From Hsuehochloa calcarea (taxonomy: Eukaryota; Streptophyta; Magnoliopsida; Poales; Poaceae): a stretch of 64,000 nt of DNA. A program made the position numbers and the translations under genes. The stretch covers positions 124,001 through 188,000 of the forward strand of contig JAYEVG010000047.1 in assembly GCA_036346395.1 (NCBI GenBank), written 5' to 3'. Each line of letters opens with the position of its first letter. The stretch's first letter is position 1. This document shows, in pieces, positions 32,839 through 45,400 of this stretch. Below the pieces are notes generated by a model. It did no database searches, was not told the DNA's origin, and saw only the letters and a list, made by a program, of their open reading frames with translations.

Positions 32839-34669
32839 TGTTGGACCGTAAAGGCGACTAGAGGGCGGGGGGGGGGGGGTTGAAAAGGAGCACGCTCACT
32901 TTTTCACAAATTATAAATTCAACACAATTTCACTCCAATAGCTATGAGGAAGCTATGAAGATCAATATACCAGTACAGCGGAAGACTAGTATTGAATTCA
33001 ATTTAATCCCCTAAGCAATATGACAAAAACATCAAAGATCAAAGCAATACAATGTACTGGCGGTCTGACCTCTGGCCTGGAGCGGTCGGACCGATTTCCT
33101 GGCGGTCGGACCGATGTTATACCGGCAGTCGGACCGCTGCCAAATCGGTCGGACCGGTGATGATGGGCGGTCTGACCGGCAGACTCCAGAATAGATCTGA
33201 AACAGTAAAAACAGCCCGATGACGAAGTTGCAATTAGGTCTAACTTTTGATTCTCAACTCCAAACTTCACGAAACTTTGCACACACCTTCTCTATGCTAT
33301 TGAGGACCTATTCCAATCGAATATTATGATAATTCTTGGATAGATCCTGAACAGTTGTCAATTGAGTAACAAAGGGTCTAAAACCGTGCAAGAACGAAAA
33401 CTTGATCCTAATGCTTGTTCGTGAGTGATTGATGATCAAGATGATCCTAGATAGGTTCACACATATCACAGAAAGCTAATTCACGTGAAAGAATTAATCA
33501 AAAACTTATGGATCAAAGAAAGCCCTAAAATCACGAAATTGAAAGCAAGAACGAAAAGATACTTATCTCAAGCAAACCTTGCGTAGATTAAATTCGTGAT
33601 TGATGCTGGATTACACCCACTCCATCAAGGAACAGTGGTCAATCCAAGATCACGAAAATCACCTCAAACCATCAAGAGCCCTAGCCTCCACCTCAACCCC
33701 CGTAAGCCAATTAGGGTTTTGAAATATAAAAGAGTCGAGGGTCGGTGCAGCCACCACCTCCTCCTATTTATAGTGGAGGCCTAGAACTCCTAGGGTTTGA
33801 CTCTATTGGGCTCCCGTTAAGGCCCACTAACAAACGGGTCACACTGCACGACGCCATAGCGCCGTCTTTAACCTTTTGACCTAAGCGGCTTCACCTAGCG
33901 CCATCTTGCGTCTCGGTTGCTAATAGGTCACCCTTGTCCATCTTGCGTCACGCTTGAGTCATTGACCTCACCCGGCATCGTTGATCGTTCTGGACCTCAA
34001 CTCTCCAAGTCTAGTCCCGATCATCCTCGCCGTTGACCGCCGTTGACCACCAAGCAACCTGCACAACCATAGACAAGCAAACACGAATTCGGGAACAAGT
34101 TCTTCACAACTTGACCCATGTTAGTCAAAACATGCATCATGCAATACATATGCCATGATATCAATGAACTTGACCTAACAAAACAACATCACTACGAAGT
34201 TGGCTGACGTTCATAAGTGGAAATCGGTCAGGCCGCTCCTTCGTGAGCGGTCGGACTCCTCCGCGGTCGGACCGCTCCCTGTGAGCCGGACGGACCACCA
34301 CAAGGGACTTAGCCGAATTTCAAGCCCTGAAATTGCGAAACCTTCTGGAATCTTGAAACGAATAGAACTTTTGCTTGGACGCTCCAAAAATAATGAGAAT
34401 AAGTGCATTGGGATCCCCTCACTTGCCTACATACTCTATTTTTGGCCCAGCACATTCTGACACTCTTTGGTCACGGCCGGTCCGACCTCCGCACATGGCC
34501 GGTCCGACCGATTTGGGACCGGTCGGACCGCCATGCTATGGCCGGTCGGACCGCCCCTGTCCAGAAAGCCTGAACTTTGTCGAAAACCCTGTGAAACGAC
34601 AAACCATAAATGCCATTGCCAATTGTCACATCATCCTAAGATCTGTAGCATATCCCCATGATATCCACA
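32839..34669 (-). repeat. 3' LTR of the Sirevirus-like element
   Basis: The LTR is 1831 bases. On the minus strand it starts TGTGGATATCATGGGG and ends GGTCCAACA. A G-run of 14 with flanking Gs lies at 32863-32879. Three clusters of GGTCGGACC-type palindromes are at about 33057-33180, 34223-34295 and 34474-34556. A chance frame or two of 60-119 codons overlap these. Confidence 0.9.
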
Positions 34670-36705
34670 ATCTCCCCCTTGATGAACACATTGGCAATAA
34701 TCCAGAAAATGTAATTTGGAGGTTTGAAAAGTAAAATACTTTCGTTTTCGCACAAAAGCACAACTTGGTCCATAAGCAAGAAAAAGTAATGTAAATGACC
34801 AAACTGGTATCAGAATAGTATAGACATGTGAGATAAGGCAAAAGAAAGCATAAAAACTTTGATTTCCATAAAAGAGTCAAAATTCTCACATGAGGTCCAT
34901 ATGAAAGAACAATTGTTCAATTGACCTATGATCATTGTGAGGATAAGTGAATGCAATGCAAGTTCAGAATATTCAATAAGACAGTAAGAATGCAACTCAA
35001 GAACTCCCCCTCACTATGATCCTCGCATTTCAGAAAATTTTAAATTCTCCAACTTTCTCCCCTTTGTATAATCTTCTCCCCAACATTGAAATATCTTCTC
35101 CCCCTTTGACAATGGAGTCATCAAGGAATCACGCCTTCCTCTCATCCAGAGATAACAAATGTAGAATAAAGAGAGAAGCAAAAAGAAGAAGTATGCATGA
35201 AGTGCAATGAAGTGGCTTCATTTTTGTATTTTTCAATTTTTGATTACAAGAAGCTTTGGAGATTACCCAAAAGAGCTATCCAGCATTTCTAATATTGCAC
35301 AAACAACATATCAAGCCTGACAGCGCTAGCAAGATCATGGTAAGACATATATATCAAAGCTAAGCACAAAGGCTCAAAAGTAAAGCAATAGATTTGATCA
35401 ATTTTAAGCAAAACTTCAAATTCGGCAAGTTCATCAACAGGGATCCTAAAGTGAAACTGGCCATGTCAAAATGTCAAAGTGAGATAAAAATCTAACAAAG
35501 ACCACATTAAGAGTCAATCGGGTCCTGTATTGAATCATTTTGCTCAGTATTTCTTAAAAGCCCGTTTGTCAACAGTTTTCTCATATGCATTGAATATTGA
35601 AGTTGACTAATGATCTAACTTAGTGACAAGATTCTGGACTAGGAGCCATCCACAAACTCATCCTAAGCTTCGACCAGAAGTTGATTAAAGGTATATCTTA
35701 GTAAAGAAGATCTTGGACCAGGAGCCATCCACAAACTCTTTCTAAGCTTCTACCAGGGCGACAAATCTTGAGGTTCATGTCATTTCTGACAAGCAGTCCC
35801 CATGAGATCATCTGGTTCATCAAACTATCTCCAAGTTCATGTCATTGACACGTAGTCTCGTAAGAATAGTTTGGCACAATTTAAGCATAAGACAATATTT
35901 TAATTTTTCATGTTTCACAAGAGCAGTTTTAGAATCTCAAGAACACTAGAAGCTCAAGTAATGGTCAATTTTAGATTACAGAGCTAACAAAGCAATTCTG
36001 ACATGGCCAATGTCACAAAAGGAGCACTAATTGCGCAACTCGCTTAAACATCCACAAATTGCAATTTTTAGTTCGAGTTGTTTTAAGGTTCTAGCTCATA
36101 TAGCAAAGACTTAGCTACACATGTAAAATCATGATAATTCTAGCAAGTCAAAGAACTAGACATGACATTGAGCAAGAATTGAAATACTAAAGCTCCAAAG
36201 GGTAATAGGCAAAGCTTCATCAATCTTGAAAGATAAGCAGAAAAACTTATATTATAATGCATCTTTTTGAGTATGACTTGGATTTTTCATACCATTTGTT
36301 GAATTTTTCATATGAATGCAATATGATATAATGAGATGCAATAAAAGCCTAAAAAACCTAAAAAGTTCGAAAAGATCAAAAAGTTCAGAAAAGAACAAGA
36401 AAAGATCCAAAGAACAAGGTAAGATCAGAAAAGATCGAACTCCCCCTCAAACCAACCCAAAGGGATAAATTACCCCTAACTCGCTTCTCAAGGTGGCAAA
36501 CCTAGTTGGGTCTAAAGGTTTGGTGAGGATAAAATCAAAAGGCAAGAAAAGTGCCTAGTGGGTGACAAGCGCCTGAGGTACTCTTCCTATCTAGCCGACA
36601 GCCCGCACAATCAGAATAAGAAAAACCCCCGAATGGACTAAGATGAAGAGCAGGAATATCAAATGTCATATAAAGAGAGTAGAGTGTAAATACCTGAATA
36701 TGAGC
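34670..36705 (-). other. Non-coding internal region of the Sirevirus-like element, with repeated polypurine tracts
   Basis: On the minus strand AAGGGGGAGA sits directly before the 3' LTR (34671-34680) as the polypurine tract. Similar G-rich purine runs recur at about 35004-35012, 35053-35064, 35075-35083, 35094-35106 and 36440-36448. I found no protein similarity in the region. In an autonomous element pol would lie here. Confidence 0.75.
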
Positions 36706-36856
36706 TTAAAGACCTGGCGATGGAAGTTCTCGGAGATGCTTGAAACCCGTCGACCGCGTGAAGGAGGTGAACCATCTTGAGTCTCCGGTCATATGACGTG
36801 AACAGCCGGAGTCGGCAAAGCACGTGTCCTTCCTCTTTCCGCGGCAATCCTGAAAA
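36706..36856 (-). pseudogene. Protease stub of the Sirevirus-like element
   Basis: One minus-strand frame reads RGKRKDTCFADSGCSRHMTGD and on to a TAA at 36706-36708. DSGCSRHMTG is the copia aspartic protease active site, with the Asp codon at 36811-36813. The frame ends about 35 residues later, far short of a full protease. It is out of frame with the gag next to it. Confidence 0.75.
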
Positions 36857-39145
36857 TCAAGGCACAGAAGAACGATGTGTCTCGATACTGGGATTAGTTA
36901 AACAAGACTCGGGAACCCAGTACTGAGACACACGTCTGCGAGTAGTATGCAAAGCAGAAGTGTTATCCTTGATTCTATTTGCATTCCTATCATGAGTAAT
37001 GGTCACAAGAACATGATAATTATCCTGTCTAGGGACATGATGATAAGCATGTGAAACAAATTCTAACCCAGGTTTATTCTTTTCAAAATGACCATGTCTC
37101 ATAAAAGCTTTAGGTTGAGTGGATGAAATATTAGCAAAATTTTTCTTATCATTTTTCAACCAACGCCAACAAAACTCAATCAAGTGCCCACTCTTTTTGC
37201 AATAATTGCAATGATACTTAATACCGCTAGAAGAAGCACCTTTTGACTGAGCAGATGGTTGAGCAAAACCTGCAGATTTAAAAGAAGTTTTTGCAGGTTG
37301 GGTTTTGAATTCAACTAAGCCATTTTCTAAGACTTGAGTGACTTTTGGCTTTGAATTGTCTTGGATACAGTTGTATCCTATCCGTTGGTTTTTATAAGGA
37401 GTTTTAGAGTTGTCAAGAATCATATTTAACTGTTTCTTACCTTTAGAAAATTTCTCTAATGTGTCCTGAAGGTAAGCATTTTCTTTTCCCAAGTTAACAC
37501 AAGACTCACAAGTTTTATCCATGGATTTCTTCTTATAAAAAGCAACCTCAAGCTTAAGAGCAGGACATGAAGCACATGTAGTAGATTGAAAAATGTCCTT
37601 AAGCTTTGCATATTTAGTTCTAGCTGCTTCTAAAATATCTTTGATTTCACGTTCACGTTCTAAGCAGGAAGTGTAAGGACTAGAATCAATCACATAAAAA
37701 ACAACCAACTTGCTAGACTCTGCGCATTTCTCACAAGGGGTAGATTTAATTTCAATTAGCTCGGTTCTAGCATTTTCAAGTTGTTGCAAAGCAATATTGT
37801 GAGTAGATTGCAGTTTAGCTAATTCTGAGTGCATATCATGACAAGATAAGCATTCATCAGGTTCAAGAGTCTTAACATTAGCAAGTTCTAATTTCAGTTT
37901 ACCAATTTTTGACTCTAGTTTCTTACTTTTAGTCATGAAAAATTCTAGCGCTTTATCTTGACTAAGCAGTTGCTCATATATGGAATCATATTTAGCAGAA
38001 AGGACATCATAAGAGAGAGGTACCTCATCATCAGCAATGTCGTCAGTGTCGGCCATGAAGCACATGCCGGTGAAGTCCTTGGCCTTCCCCTTCTTTTTGT
38101 CTCGAGGGATCTTCTCCTCCTTGCCCTCTTCACTCCCGGAGTCCACATCGCTCATGGATTGCTCTCCAAAAGCGGTAAGGACCCGGTGAGCGGCCTTTAT
38201 GAGCTTGACAGCATCATACTCAGAGTTGTTCCCATGAGGCTTCTTCCAGGCTGTCTTCTCCTCCCTGTGATTGCTCTTACCTTTCAGCTTGGGGCAATTT
38301 ACCCGGATATGATTGACCTCACTACACTCATAGCAAGTAACAGGACCACCTCTCTTTTTATTTCTCACATTGTTGTAAACCCGTGTGAATTTTTTAGCTA
38401 ACAGGGCTAACTCAACTTCAGGGATACTCTGAAGCTCCTCTTCATGAATAGCAGATAAACAAGCAAATGAAAATCCAGAAGAAGATTCAAAAGAACCATC
38501 AGAAGCCTTTTTGAGAGGATCTGCTACCAAAGCTAAATTGTCTTTATTGGGATGATCAACTCTTTTAATTTCATGAGTCTTGAGTTTGCTATAAAGCAAC
38601 TCCAAAGTAAGGCTCGAAAGATCAACATTCTCTTCTATAGCAGTAGCCTTCATCTCCCACTCCTTGGTGTTGATTGCAGCCAAGAGATGGGTGGCATTTT
38701 CAGATTGAGAGTATTCAATATCAACAGCTTTCATCTAATTAATCACTTTATTAAAACGACTGAAAATGTCATCGATGCTCTCTCCAGGATGCATCTCAAA
38801 TTTGTTATAATCACGCTTATAGATTGTTTGGCGCACTTTCTTAATTTGGGACGAACCCTCATGATAGGTTTCGAGGGTGTTCCAAATCTCGTGCGCAGTC
38901 GCAAGATTGCAAATGCGGTCATATTCTTGTCTACCAAGCGCACCATATAAAAGATTCTTGGCCTTGTTGTTGTTAGCCAAAAGAACTGCAGAAGCAGGCG
39001 TTTCAACCTCGGGAATAATGAACGGAGCTCGAACAATGTCCCATATTGCTGGTCCTTCGCTTTCAAGGAAGACTCGCATACGATTCTTCCAATAGGCATA
39101 GTCGTGCCCATTGAAGATATGCGGTTTTGTGGAGAACCTATCCAT
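36857..39145 (-). pseudogene. Gag, Sirevirus-like element (one premature stop, long frames)
   Basis: The start at 39143-39145 reads MDRFSTKPHIFNGHDYAYWK and runs 136 codons to a TAG at 38735-38737. The next frame, in phase, runs 625 codons from 38734 to 36857. Together they give about 760 residues, long for copia gag but usual for Sireviruses. The first part has the UBN2-type gag domain (WDIVRAPF, IWNTLETYHEG, RFNKVIN). A first CCHC knuckle CYECSEVNHIRVNC lies near 38300-38345, a Lys-rich stretch follows, then a long coiled-coil-like middle with several CXXC pairs, and a second knuckle CNYCKKSGHLIEFC near 37165-37215. The only stop is one base change from Glu. Confidence 0.88.
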
Positions 39146-39187
39146 CGCCTAAGTTCAGTGACCGGTTAAGATCAAGATTGAACTAAC

Positions 39188-39203
39188 CGGGCTCTGATAC
39201 CAC
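39188..39203 (-). other. Primer-binding site of the Sirevirus-like element
   Basis: TGGTATCAGAGCCC on the minus strand lies two bases from the LTR end at 39205. It fits initiator methionine tRNA. Confidence 0.9.
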
Positions 39204-39204
39204 T

Positions 39205-40998
39205 TGTTGGACCGTAAAGGCGACTAGAGGGGGGGGGGTGAATAGGAGCACGCTCACTTTTTCACAAATTATGAATTCAACACAATTTCACTACAATAGC
39301 TATGAGGAAGCTATGAAGATCAATATACCAGTACAGCGGAAGACTAGTATTGAATTCAATTTAATCCCCTAAGCAATATGACAAAAACATCAAAGATCAA
39401 AGCAATACAATGTACTGGCGGTCTGACCTCTGGCCTGGAGCGGTCGGACCGATTTCCTGGCGGTCGGACCGCTGCCAAATCGGTCAGACAGGTGATGATG
39501 GGCGGTCTGACCGGCAGACTCCAGAACATATCTGAAACAGTAAAAACAGCCCGATGACGAAGTTGCAATTAGGTCTAACTTTTGATTCTCAACTTCAAAC
39601 TTCACGAAACTTTGCACACACCTTCTCTATGCTATTGAGGATCTATTCCAATCGAATATTATGATAATTCTTGGATAGATCCTGAACAGTTGTCAATTGA
39701 GTAACAAATGGTCTAAAACTGGGCAAGAACGAAAACTTGATCCTAATGCTTGTTCGTGAGTGATTGATGATCAAGATGATCCTAGATAGGTTCACACATA
39801 TCACAGCAAGCTAATTCACGTGAAAGAATCAATCAAAAACTCGTGGATCAAAGAAAGCCCTAAAATCACGAAATTGAAAGCAAGAACGAAAAGAGACTTA
39901 TCTCAAGCAAACCTTGCGTAGATTAAATTCGTGATTGATGCTGGATTACACCCACTCCATCAAGGAACAGTGGTCAATCCAAGATCACAAAAATCACCTC
40001 AAACCATCGAGAGCCCTAGCCTCCACCTCAACTCCCCCTAAGCTAATTAGGGTTTTGAAACATAAAAGAGCCGAGGGTCGGTGCAGCCACCACCTCCTCC
40101 TATTTATAGTGGATGCCTAGAACTCCTAGGGTTTGACTCTATTGGGATCCCGTTAAGGCCCACTAACAAACGGGTCACACACGCACGCTTCGCAAAGCGC
40201 CGTCTTTAACCTTTTGACCTAAACAGCTTCACCTAGCGCCATCTTGCGCCTCAGATTTGCTAATAGGTCACCCTTGTCCATCTTGCGTCACGCTTGAGTC
40301 ATTGACATCACCCGGCATCGTCGATCGTTCTGGACCTCAACTCTCCAAGTCTAGTCCCGATCATCCTCGTCGTTGACCACCAAGCAACCTGCACAACCAT
40401 AGACAAGCAAACACGAATTCGGGAACAAGTTCTTCACAACTTGACCCATGTTAGTCAAAACATGCATCATGCAATACATATGATACCAATGAACTTGACC
40501 TAATAAAACAACATCACCACGAAGTTGGCTGACGTTCATAAGTGGAAATTGGTCCGACCGCTCACTGTGAGCCGGTCGGACTGCCCTCTGGCCGGTCGGA
40601 CCGCTCCTTGTGAGCCGGTCGGACCACCATAAGGGACTTAGCCGAATTTCAAGCCCTGAAATTCTGAAACCTTCTGGAAACTTAAAACGAATAGAAGTTT
40701 TGCTTGGAGGCTCCAAAAATAATGAGACCAAGTGCATTGGGATAACCTCACTTGCCTACATACTCTATTTTTGGCCCAGCACATTCTGACACTCTTTGGT
40801 CACGGCCGGTCCGATCTTCGCACATGGCCGGTCCGACCGATTTGGGACTGGTCGGACCGCCATGCTATGGCCGGTCGGACCGCCCCTGTCCAGAAAGCCT
40901 GAACTTTGTTGAAAACCCTGTGAAACGAGAAACCATAAATGCCATTGCCAATTGTCACGTCATCCTAAGATCTGGAGCATATCCCCATGATATCCACA
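39205..40998 (-). repeat. 5' LTR of the Sirevirus-like element
   Basis: The LTR is 1794 bases and closely matches 32839-34669. Palindrome clusters lie at about 39416-39520, 40551-40625 and 40802-40885. It lacks a 24-base piece within the first cluster that the other LTR has. ATATG follows at 40999. Confidence 0.9.
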
Positions 40999-41003
40999 AT
41001 ATG

Positions 41004-41432
41004 AAAGCTACAAGTGGCTATATCTTCACTCTAGCAGGTGGGGCAGTTTTGTGGAAGTCTTCTAAACAGACTATCCTTACACGGTCCACCATGGAGGCTG
41101 AGCTGGTAGCTCTAGACTCAGTGGCTGTAGATGCAGAATGGATTAGAGAACTCCTTTCTGACCTACCTGTGCTGGAAAAACTAATTCCAGCCGTTTTGAC
41201 CTGCTGCAATAACCAAACCGTACTGGTTAAGGCGAAGAGTAGGAAGGACAATATGAAGGTATCAAAACATATTAAAAGGCGACTTAAGTCGGTAAGGTAT
41301 GCCAGAGAGACGGGTGTTATTACTGTAGAATACATCCAGTCCGAAAGGAACTTGGCAGATCCTTTCACTAAAGGATTGGTGCGGAAGGCCATCCTTGTAG
41401 CATCAAAGGGAATGGGGCTCATACCCGTGTAA
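41004..41432 (+). pseudogene. RNase H, copia 2, second part
   Basis: The reading resumes after the nested element: KATSGYIFTLAGGAVLWKSSKQT, STMEAELVALDSVAVDAEWIREL, and the end IQSERNLADPFTKGL. These are the standard C-terminal motifs of copia RNase H. STMEAE holds the catalytic Glu, and DPFTKGL the usual end. The frame is open from the junction to a TAA after LIPV. Joined with 32561-32838 this domain is continuous. Confidence 0.88.
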
Positions 41433-41969
41433 AGGCTCACATTGGTGGCAACCTATCTTATGAGATCGGAGATCCCGTGAACTAGGCTCTAGGACAACAA
41501 ACTGTGTGGAATAATAGAGCACATCCAAAGGGTCCTATTAGCTGCAGTGCTCTTGTCTGTATGGAAGGATGAGCAATAGCTCTTAATGAATTCTAAGACC
41601 TAAATGGTATCGAGATTTGTCCTATAGGATTCCCCGAAGAATTTGCCTATTTTAGTATGATCGTGAGGTCGCGATCAAAGGAAGATAAATGTATATTTTC
41701 TTAAGTACTCATGAGATAGATAAGGGGATATGACCGTAACGTCCCAACCCGAGAGGGAAAAGGGCAAGCCGCCCAGTACAAAATGTAACCAGAACGAAAA
41801 TTCTCACACCAAGGCATTGGATCAAGGCGTAGTCCTCCTTTGTCCGTGTAGAGTCATAGTCCTTGTTGCTAGGATTTGTGTTCAAACCTGCAAGGTACCC
41901 ATCGCTGAACAGCTGTATATTAAACACGTTTTTGAGTATCTTTTATCAAATTGATGAATTGGTGGGGAC
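41433..41969 (+). other. 3' untranslated region of copia 2 with polypurine tract
   Basis: About 540 bases without coding capacity end in GGTGGGGAC immediately before the LTR start at 41970. That purine run is the probable polypurine tract. Confidence 0.7.
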
Positions 41970-42467
41970 TGTTTGACCTTTTTGAGGGCCTTTTTGGGAA
42001 TTTACCAATTAGAGAAAAGAATTAGAAAAGGGTAAAGAATTGGGCCCACTTGTCTTTGAGGGGAGAAGAGGGATAAGGTTTCCATACCTTATCTCCATCC
42101 CGAAGATGGAGGGCTCGGTGCTGGCCTTGATGCGAAAAGGGAGGAGCTCCCTGGCAGCTGGGGTGGATGGAGTCGCTGGCAGCCTGGTCTCCTCGGAGCC
42201 AGTTGTTGGCTGCAGCCGTAACCCTAAAGCCTTGAGGCTCCTCTTTATTTGAAGGTTCCTTCTTCTTTTTGTGATTGAAGCTAATTCTTTTTCCCTTTTA
42301 TTTTTCGGTTGTTTTCTTCCTGGTGCTTGAACTTCAAATTAGAGAGGATCCTTGGAGTTCCTTCCAACTGTCATACCTTTATTCCGAAGGAATTTTGGTT
42401 GGTCGATCTGAAGTTCTTGAGGTCGATCTGATATTGACCTGAGAAGGAAGAGGCTTTCGAACTTGTT
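41970..42467 (+). repeat. Copia 2 right LTR copy, part 1
   Basis: The start TGTTTGACCTTTTTGAGG matches 27867. It is cut at 42467, after TTGTT, by solo LTR B. Confidence 0.88.
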
Positions 42468-45400
42468 TGTGAGGACCCCGGAATATTGGAGTTTTATACC
42501 AAATTAATAATCATACCAAAAGCAAAATTTTTAATCAAGAACAATCAAGTCTCAATTAAAAATAATACTAGAAGTATAATCATTAACAAGGTACAATTCC
42601 AATATTCAGGTTCCCGGATATGCCTCTCATGTTAGCTCCCAGGATGAGCTGCTAACATAGACATATCCTTACAACATTATATCACAAGCATACACGATTG
42701 GAATACATTAATAAAAATTTACAATGAAACATTAAGTAAATCATAAATGAAAAGGAAGTAATAAAATAAACTTCCGGTGGGCGCCACAACCCAAGGGCAA
42801 CTTGAGTGGGATTAAAGCCAAGTACCAACGAAGCTGCGTCAACTTGAAATATTACCTAGGGCGTTCTTTACACGCAACAAGTGGAAAATTCCACCGAGTA
42901 CGGAAGGTACTCAAAGAAGACTTACACAAACTATTTAAAATAAAGTGTCCGAGAGGTCCTATACAAATGATTAGAATTTATAGATGCATAAGGTTAACAA
43001 CAGGAAGGTTATAATGGTTAAATTTTTGCAGAAAGCTATACATCTTAACCTACACTTGCTATGTTTTAGTAAAGCCATTTAATAAATCAATTTGGATTAA
43101 AACAGTAATTAAATAAAAGTATGATCATAATTAGTATCAAAATCAAGTGGCTACAACCACTAACAATAAATTGCATGACTCACTATCATGCCAAATTAAT
43201 AATTCCCAAAACCCAAATTAGAGCAAATTCTATACGGTGACATCAATCCAAGCGTTGTCCGTGAAGCAGTGGACACGGCTATTCGAATAGTTTTAATCCT
43301 GCGAGGTGTACAACTTTACCCACACGACTTAGTTAGCCAGTAAGCCTCGGAATAATAGCACACCTTGCCTTTGGTATGCGGCACGTAAACTAAGATTTGG
43401 TATTTTTCAACAAGTTGACACTATTGAGTTGGATAACCCATGTGAAATCGATCCCGCTTAAACAACGATCGATAGCATATATTCAACCGAGGTTCACATG
43501 TTGTACAGGAATGCCGACCAGTCAATTAAATGCAAACTCGTGTTAGCCACACATATTACACATGATCGGGCCTGAAGAATGCGTACATGCGATGTAACAC
43601 ATCTACGCCTTACCCTTCTAAGAACATCGATATCGATATAAGCTCCACATGGCATACGACACGGCCCGAAGACTTAAGCATCTATGCCATATGAAATCAA
43701 TACACATGTCCTTACTCTCTGTATCCAACTCAATAATATTAACCCTTTACTTAACCAAGCAGCGCCCATACCTTTGCGTGTGGAAATGCTGTTGGGGCTT
43801 GAATTGGGCCGTCGAGTTGGTCCTTAATCAACCGGACAAGTCATCCACATTTCCCATTCTCGCACTAGGCACCATCACTAGCATCCACTTGTCCAGATTT
43901 GAATTAAGTTTAACAACAAGATTTAGATTCATTTGATTTAAATAAAGTGAACAAAGAATCAACAAAAATAAAAATGTATTTGTTGTTCCCGGGTTTGACA
44001 AGATAAGCACGCCAAACACTACCGTTCTATGGTGCATGGCTAAGCAAAATTGAAATTAAGTATTATATCACCATAAACTACCTTAGGTTGAGTGTATGAT
44101 CAATTCAAGGTAAGCCACAATTATCGAGTTATAACTACCTATTGATGAGATCACAATTAATTTTTAAGAAAATTAGCATGCAATGATATCCTTGTGTTTT
44201 GTAAATCTGATTCAAAAATTGGGATCAACATGGTGCAGAGAGGATGCTTGCCTTATGGAATGTCCACTTGTTCACTCTCGGATGCGTTATTGTTTCCACC
44301 GCACAATTCGTAATCTAGAGAGAAAATACAAAAGCAAATAAATACCAACAAAATCGAGAAATCCAAAATGCTCAAAAATGCATGATAATTACACATTAAT
44401 GAGGTTATGATTCTAGATGCATTTAAGTATAGATTTTAATTTAATAAAAATTCAATTTCTTAAGGACTGGTTAAAGTTAATTCAATTTCTGGTGTAATTA
44501 CAACGACTGACAATGCTTAGAGTTTAGGTGATGTTGTTTTCCTTAACAGGACACCTAGTACTCACAAACACTCTCTACTTATTCTTAATTCTACAAAAAT
44601 TTTCAACTCCAATTCACCTAATCAACTAAACACTTAACTACAAAATACTTTATCTCCTAATTACCTACTCTAATCACTTTTCCCCTCCTATTTCTAACCC
44701 TAGCTCCCGGCCGATGCTTCCATCTCCCCCTTATCTCTTTCGGCCGACTCCCTTCTCCTTCACCCTTGGCTTCCCCGACTCTCTCGGTCTCTCTCGCTCC
44801 CTCATCTCTCCCTCGGCTCCCCCGTCTCTCTCGGTCTCTCTCCACTGCGTCGCCTCCTCTGGCTCCCGTGACTCGGTTGCTCACTCCCCCTCGGCGCCCT
44901 GCGCCTCGGTCTTCTCGCCTCCTCCCTCGGCCGCATGCGCCACTGTAAATCCCCGGCTTCCCTCTGTGACCGGCACTCCAGATCCCTCTGTCCCTTGATC
45001 GCCGCACGCCGCCCGGCTCCACCGGTCGCCTCGGCTCTCTCTCTCTACCCGGTTCTCTCTGCCGCTTCTCCCCTCCGCTAGCTTGGCGCTTAGCGCGCCT
45101 TGCGCTCGCTCGCCTCCCGGCTCGCCCTACTCTAGTGCTTTGGCTTGGCGGCTCGGCCTCCCGCCATGCATTGCCAGCTCCTCGAACCGCCCCAATCCTA
45201 CCTCGGTCTCTTGCGGTTGGTTCCCGCTCTAATTTAATTTCAGCTATGTTGATTTTAGCAAAAACAGTTGATTTCAGTATTAATGTTCTTTGATTATTTG
45301 TGTATGCATGATCATGGTGACCGATTGGAGGTGGTGGATGATGGATATTGGGTTCGGTTGCTACTGAGGTAAGTCCTCGGCCGATCCCCCTCTCTACTCC

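Larger units (their letters stand above)
32839..40998 (-). mobile_element. Sirevirus-like copia element without pol
   Basis: This minus-strand element of 8160 bases has two LTRs (32839-34669 and 39205-40998) and identical ATATG duplications at 32834-32838 and 40999-41003, inside RNase H of copia 2. It has a primer-binding site for initiator methionine tRNA, a large gag with two zinc knuckles, and a short protease stub. Then come about 2 kb without coding capacity and a polypurine tract. No integrase, reverse transcriptase or RNase H was found. Gag size, protease sequence, repeated polypurine tracts and LTR palindromes fit a Sirevirus-type copia. It would depend on an autonomous partner. Confidence 0.9.

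Noticed and set aside
34626..35210. Short frames of 60-120 codons after the left LTR of the Sirevirus-like element.
   Set aside because: They are on both strands, short, and carry no pol motif. I looked here specifically for integrase and reverse transcriptase and found none.
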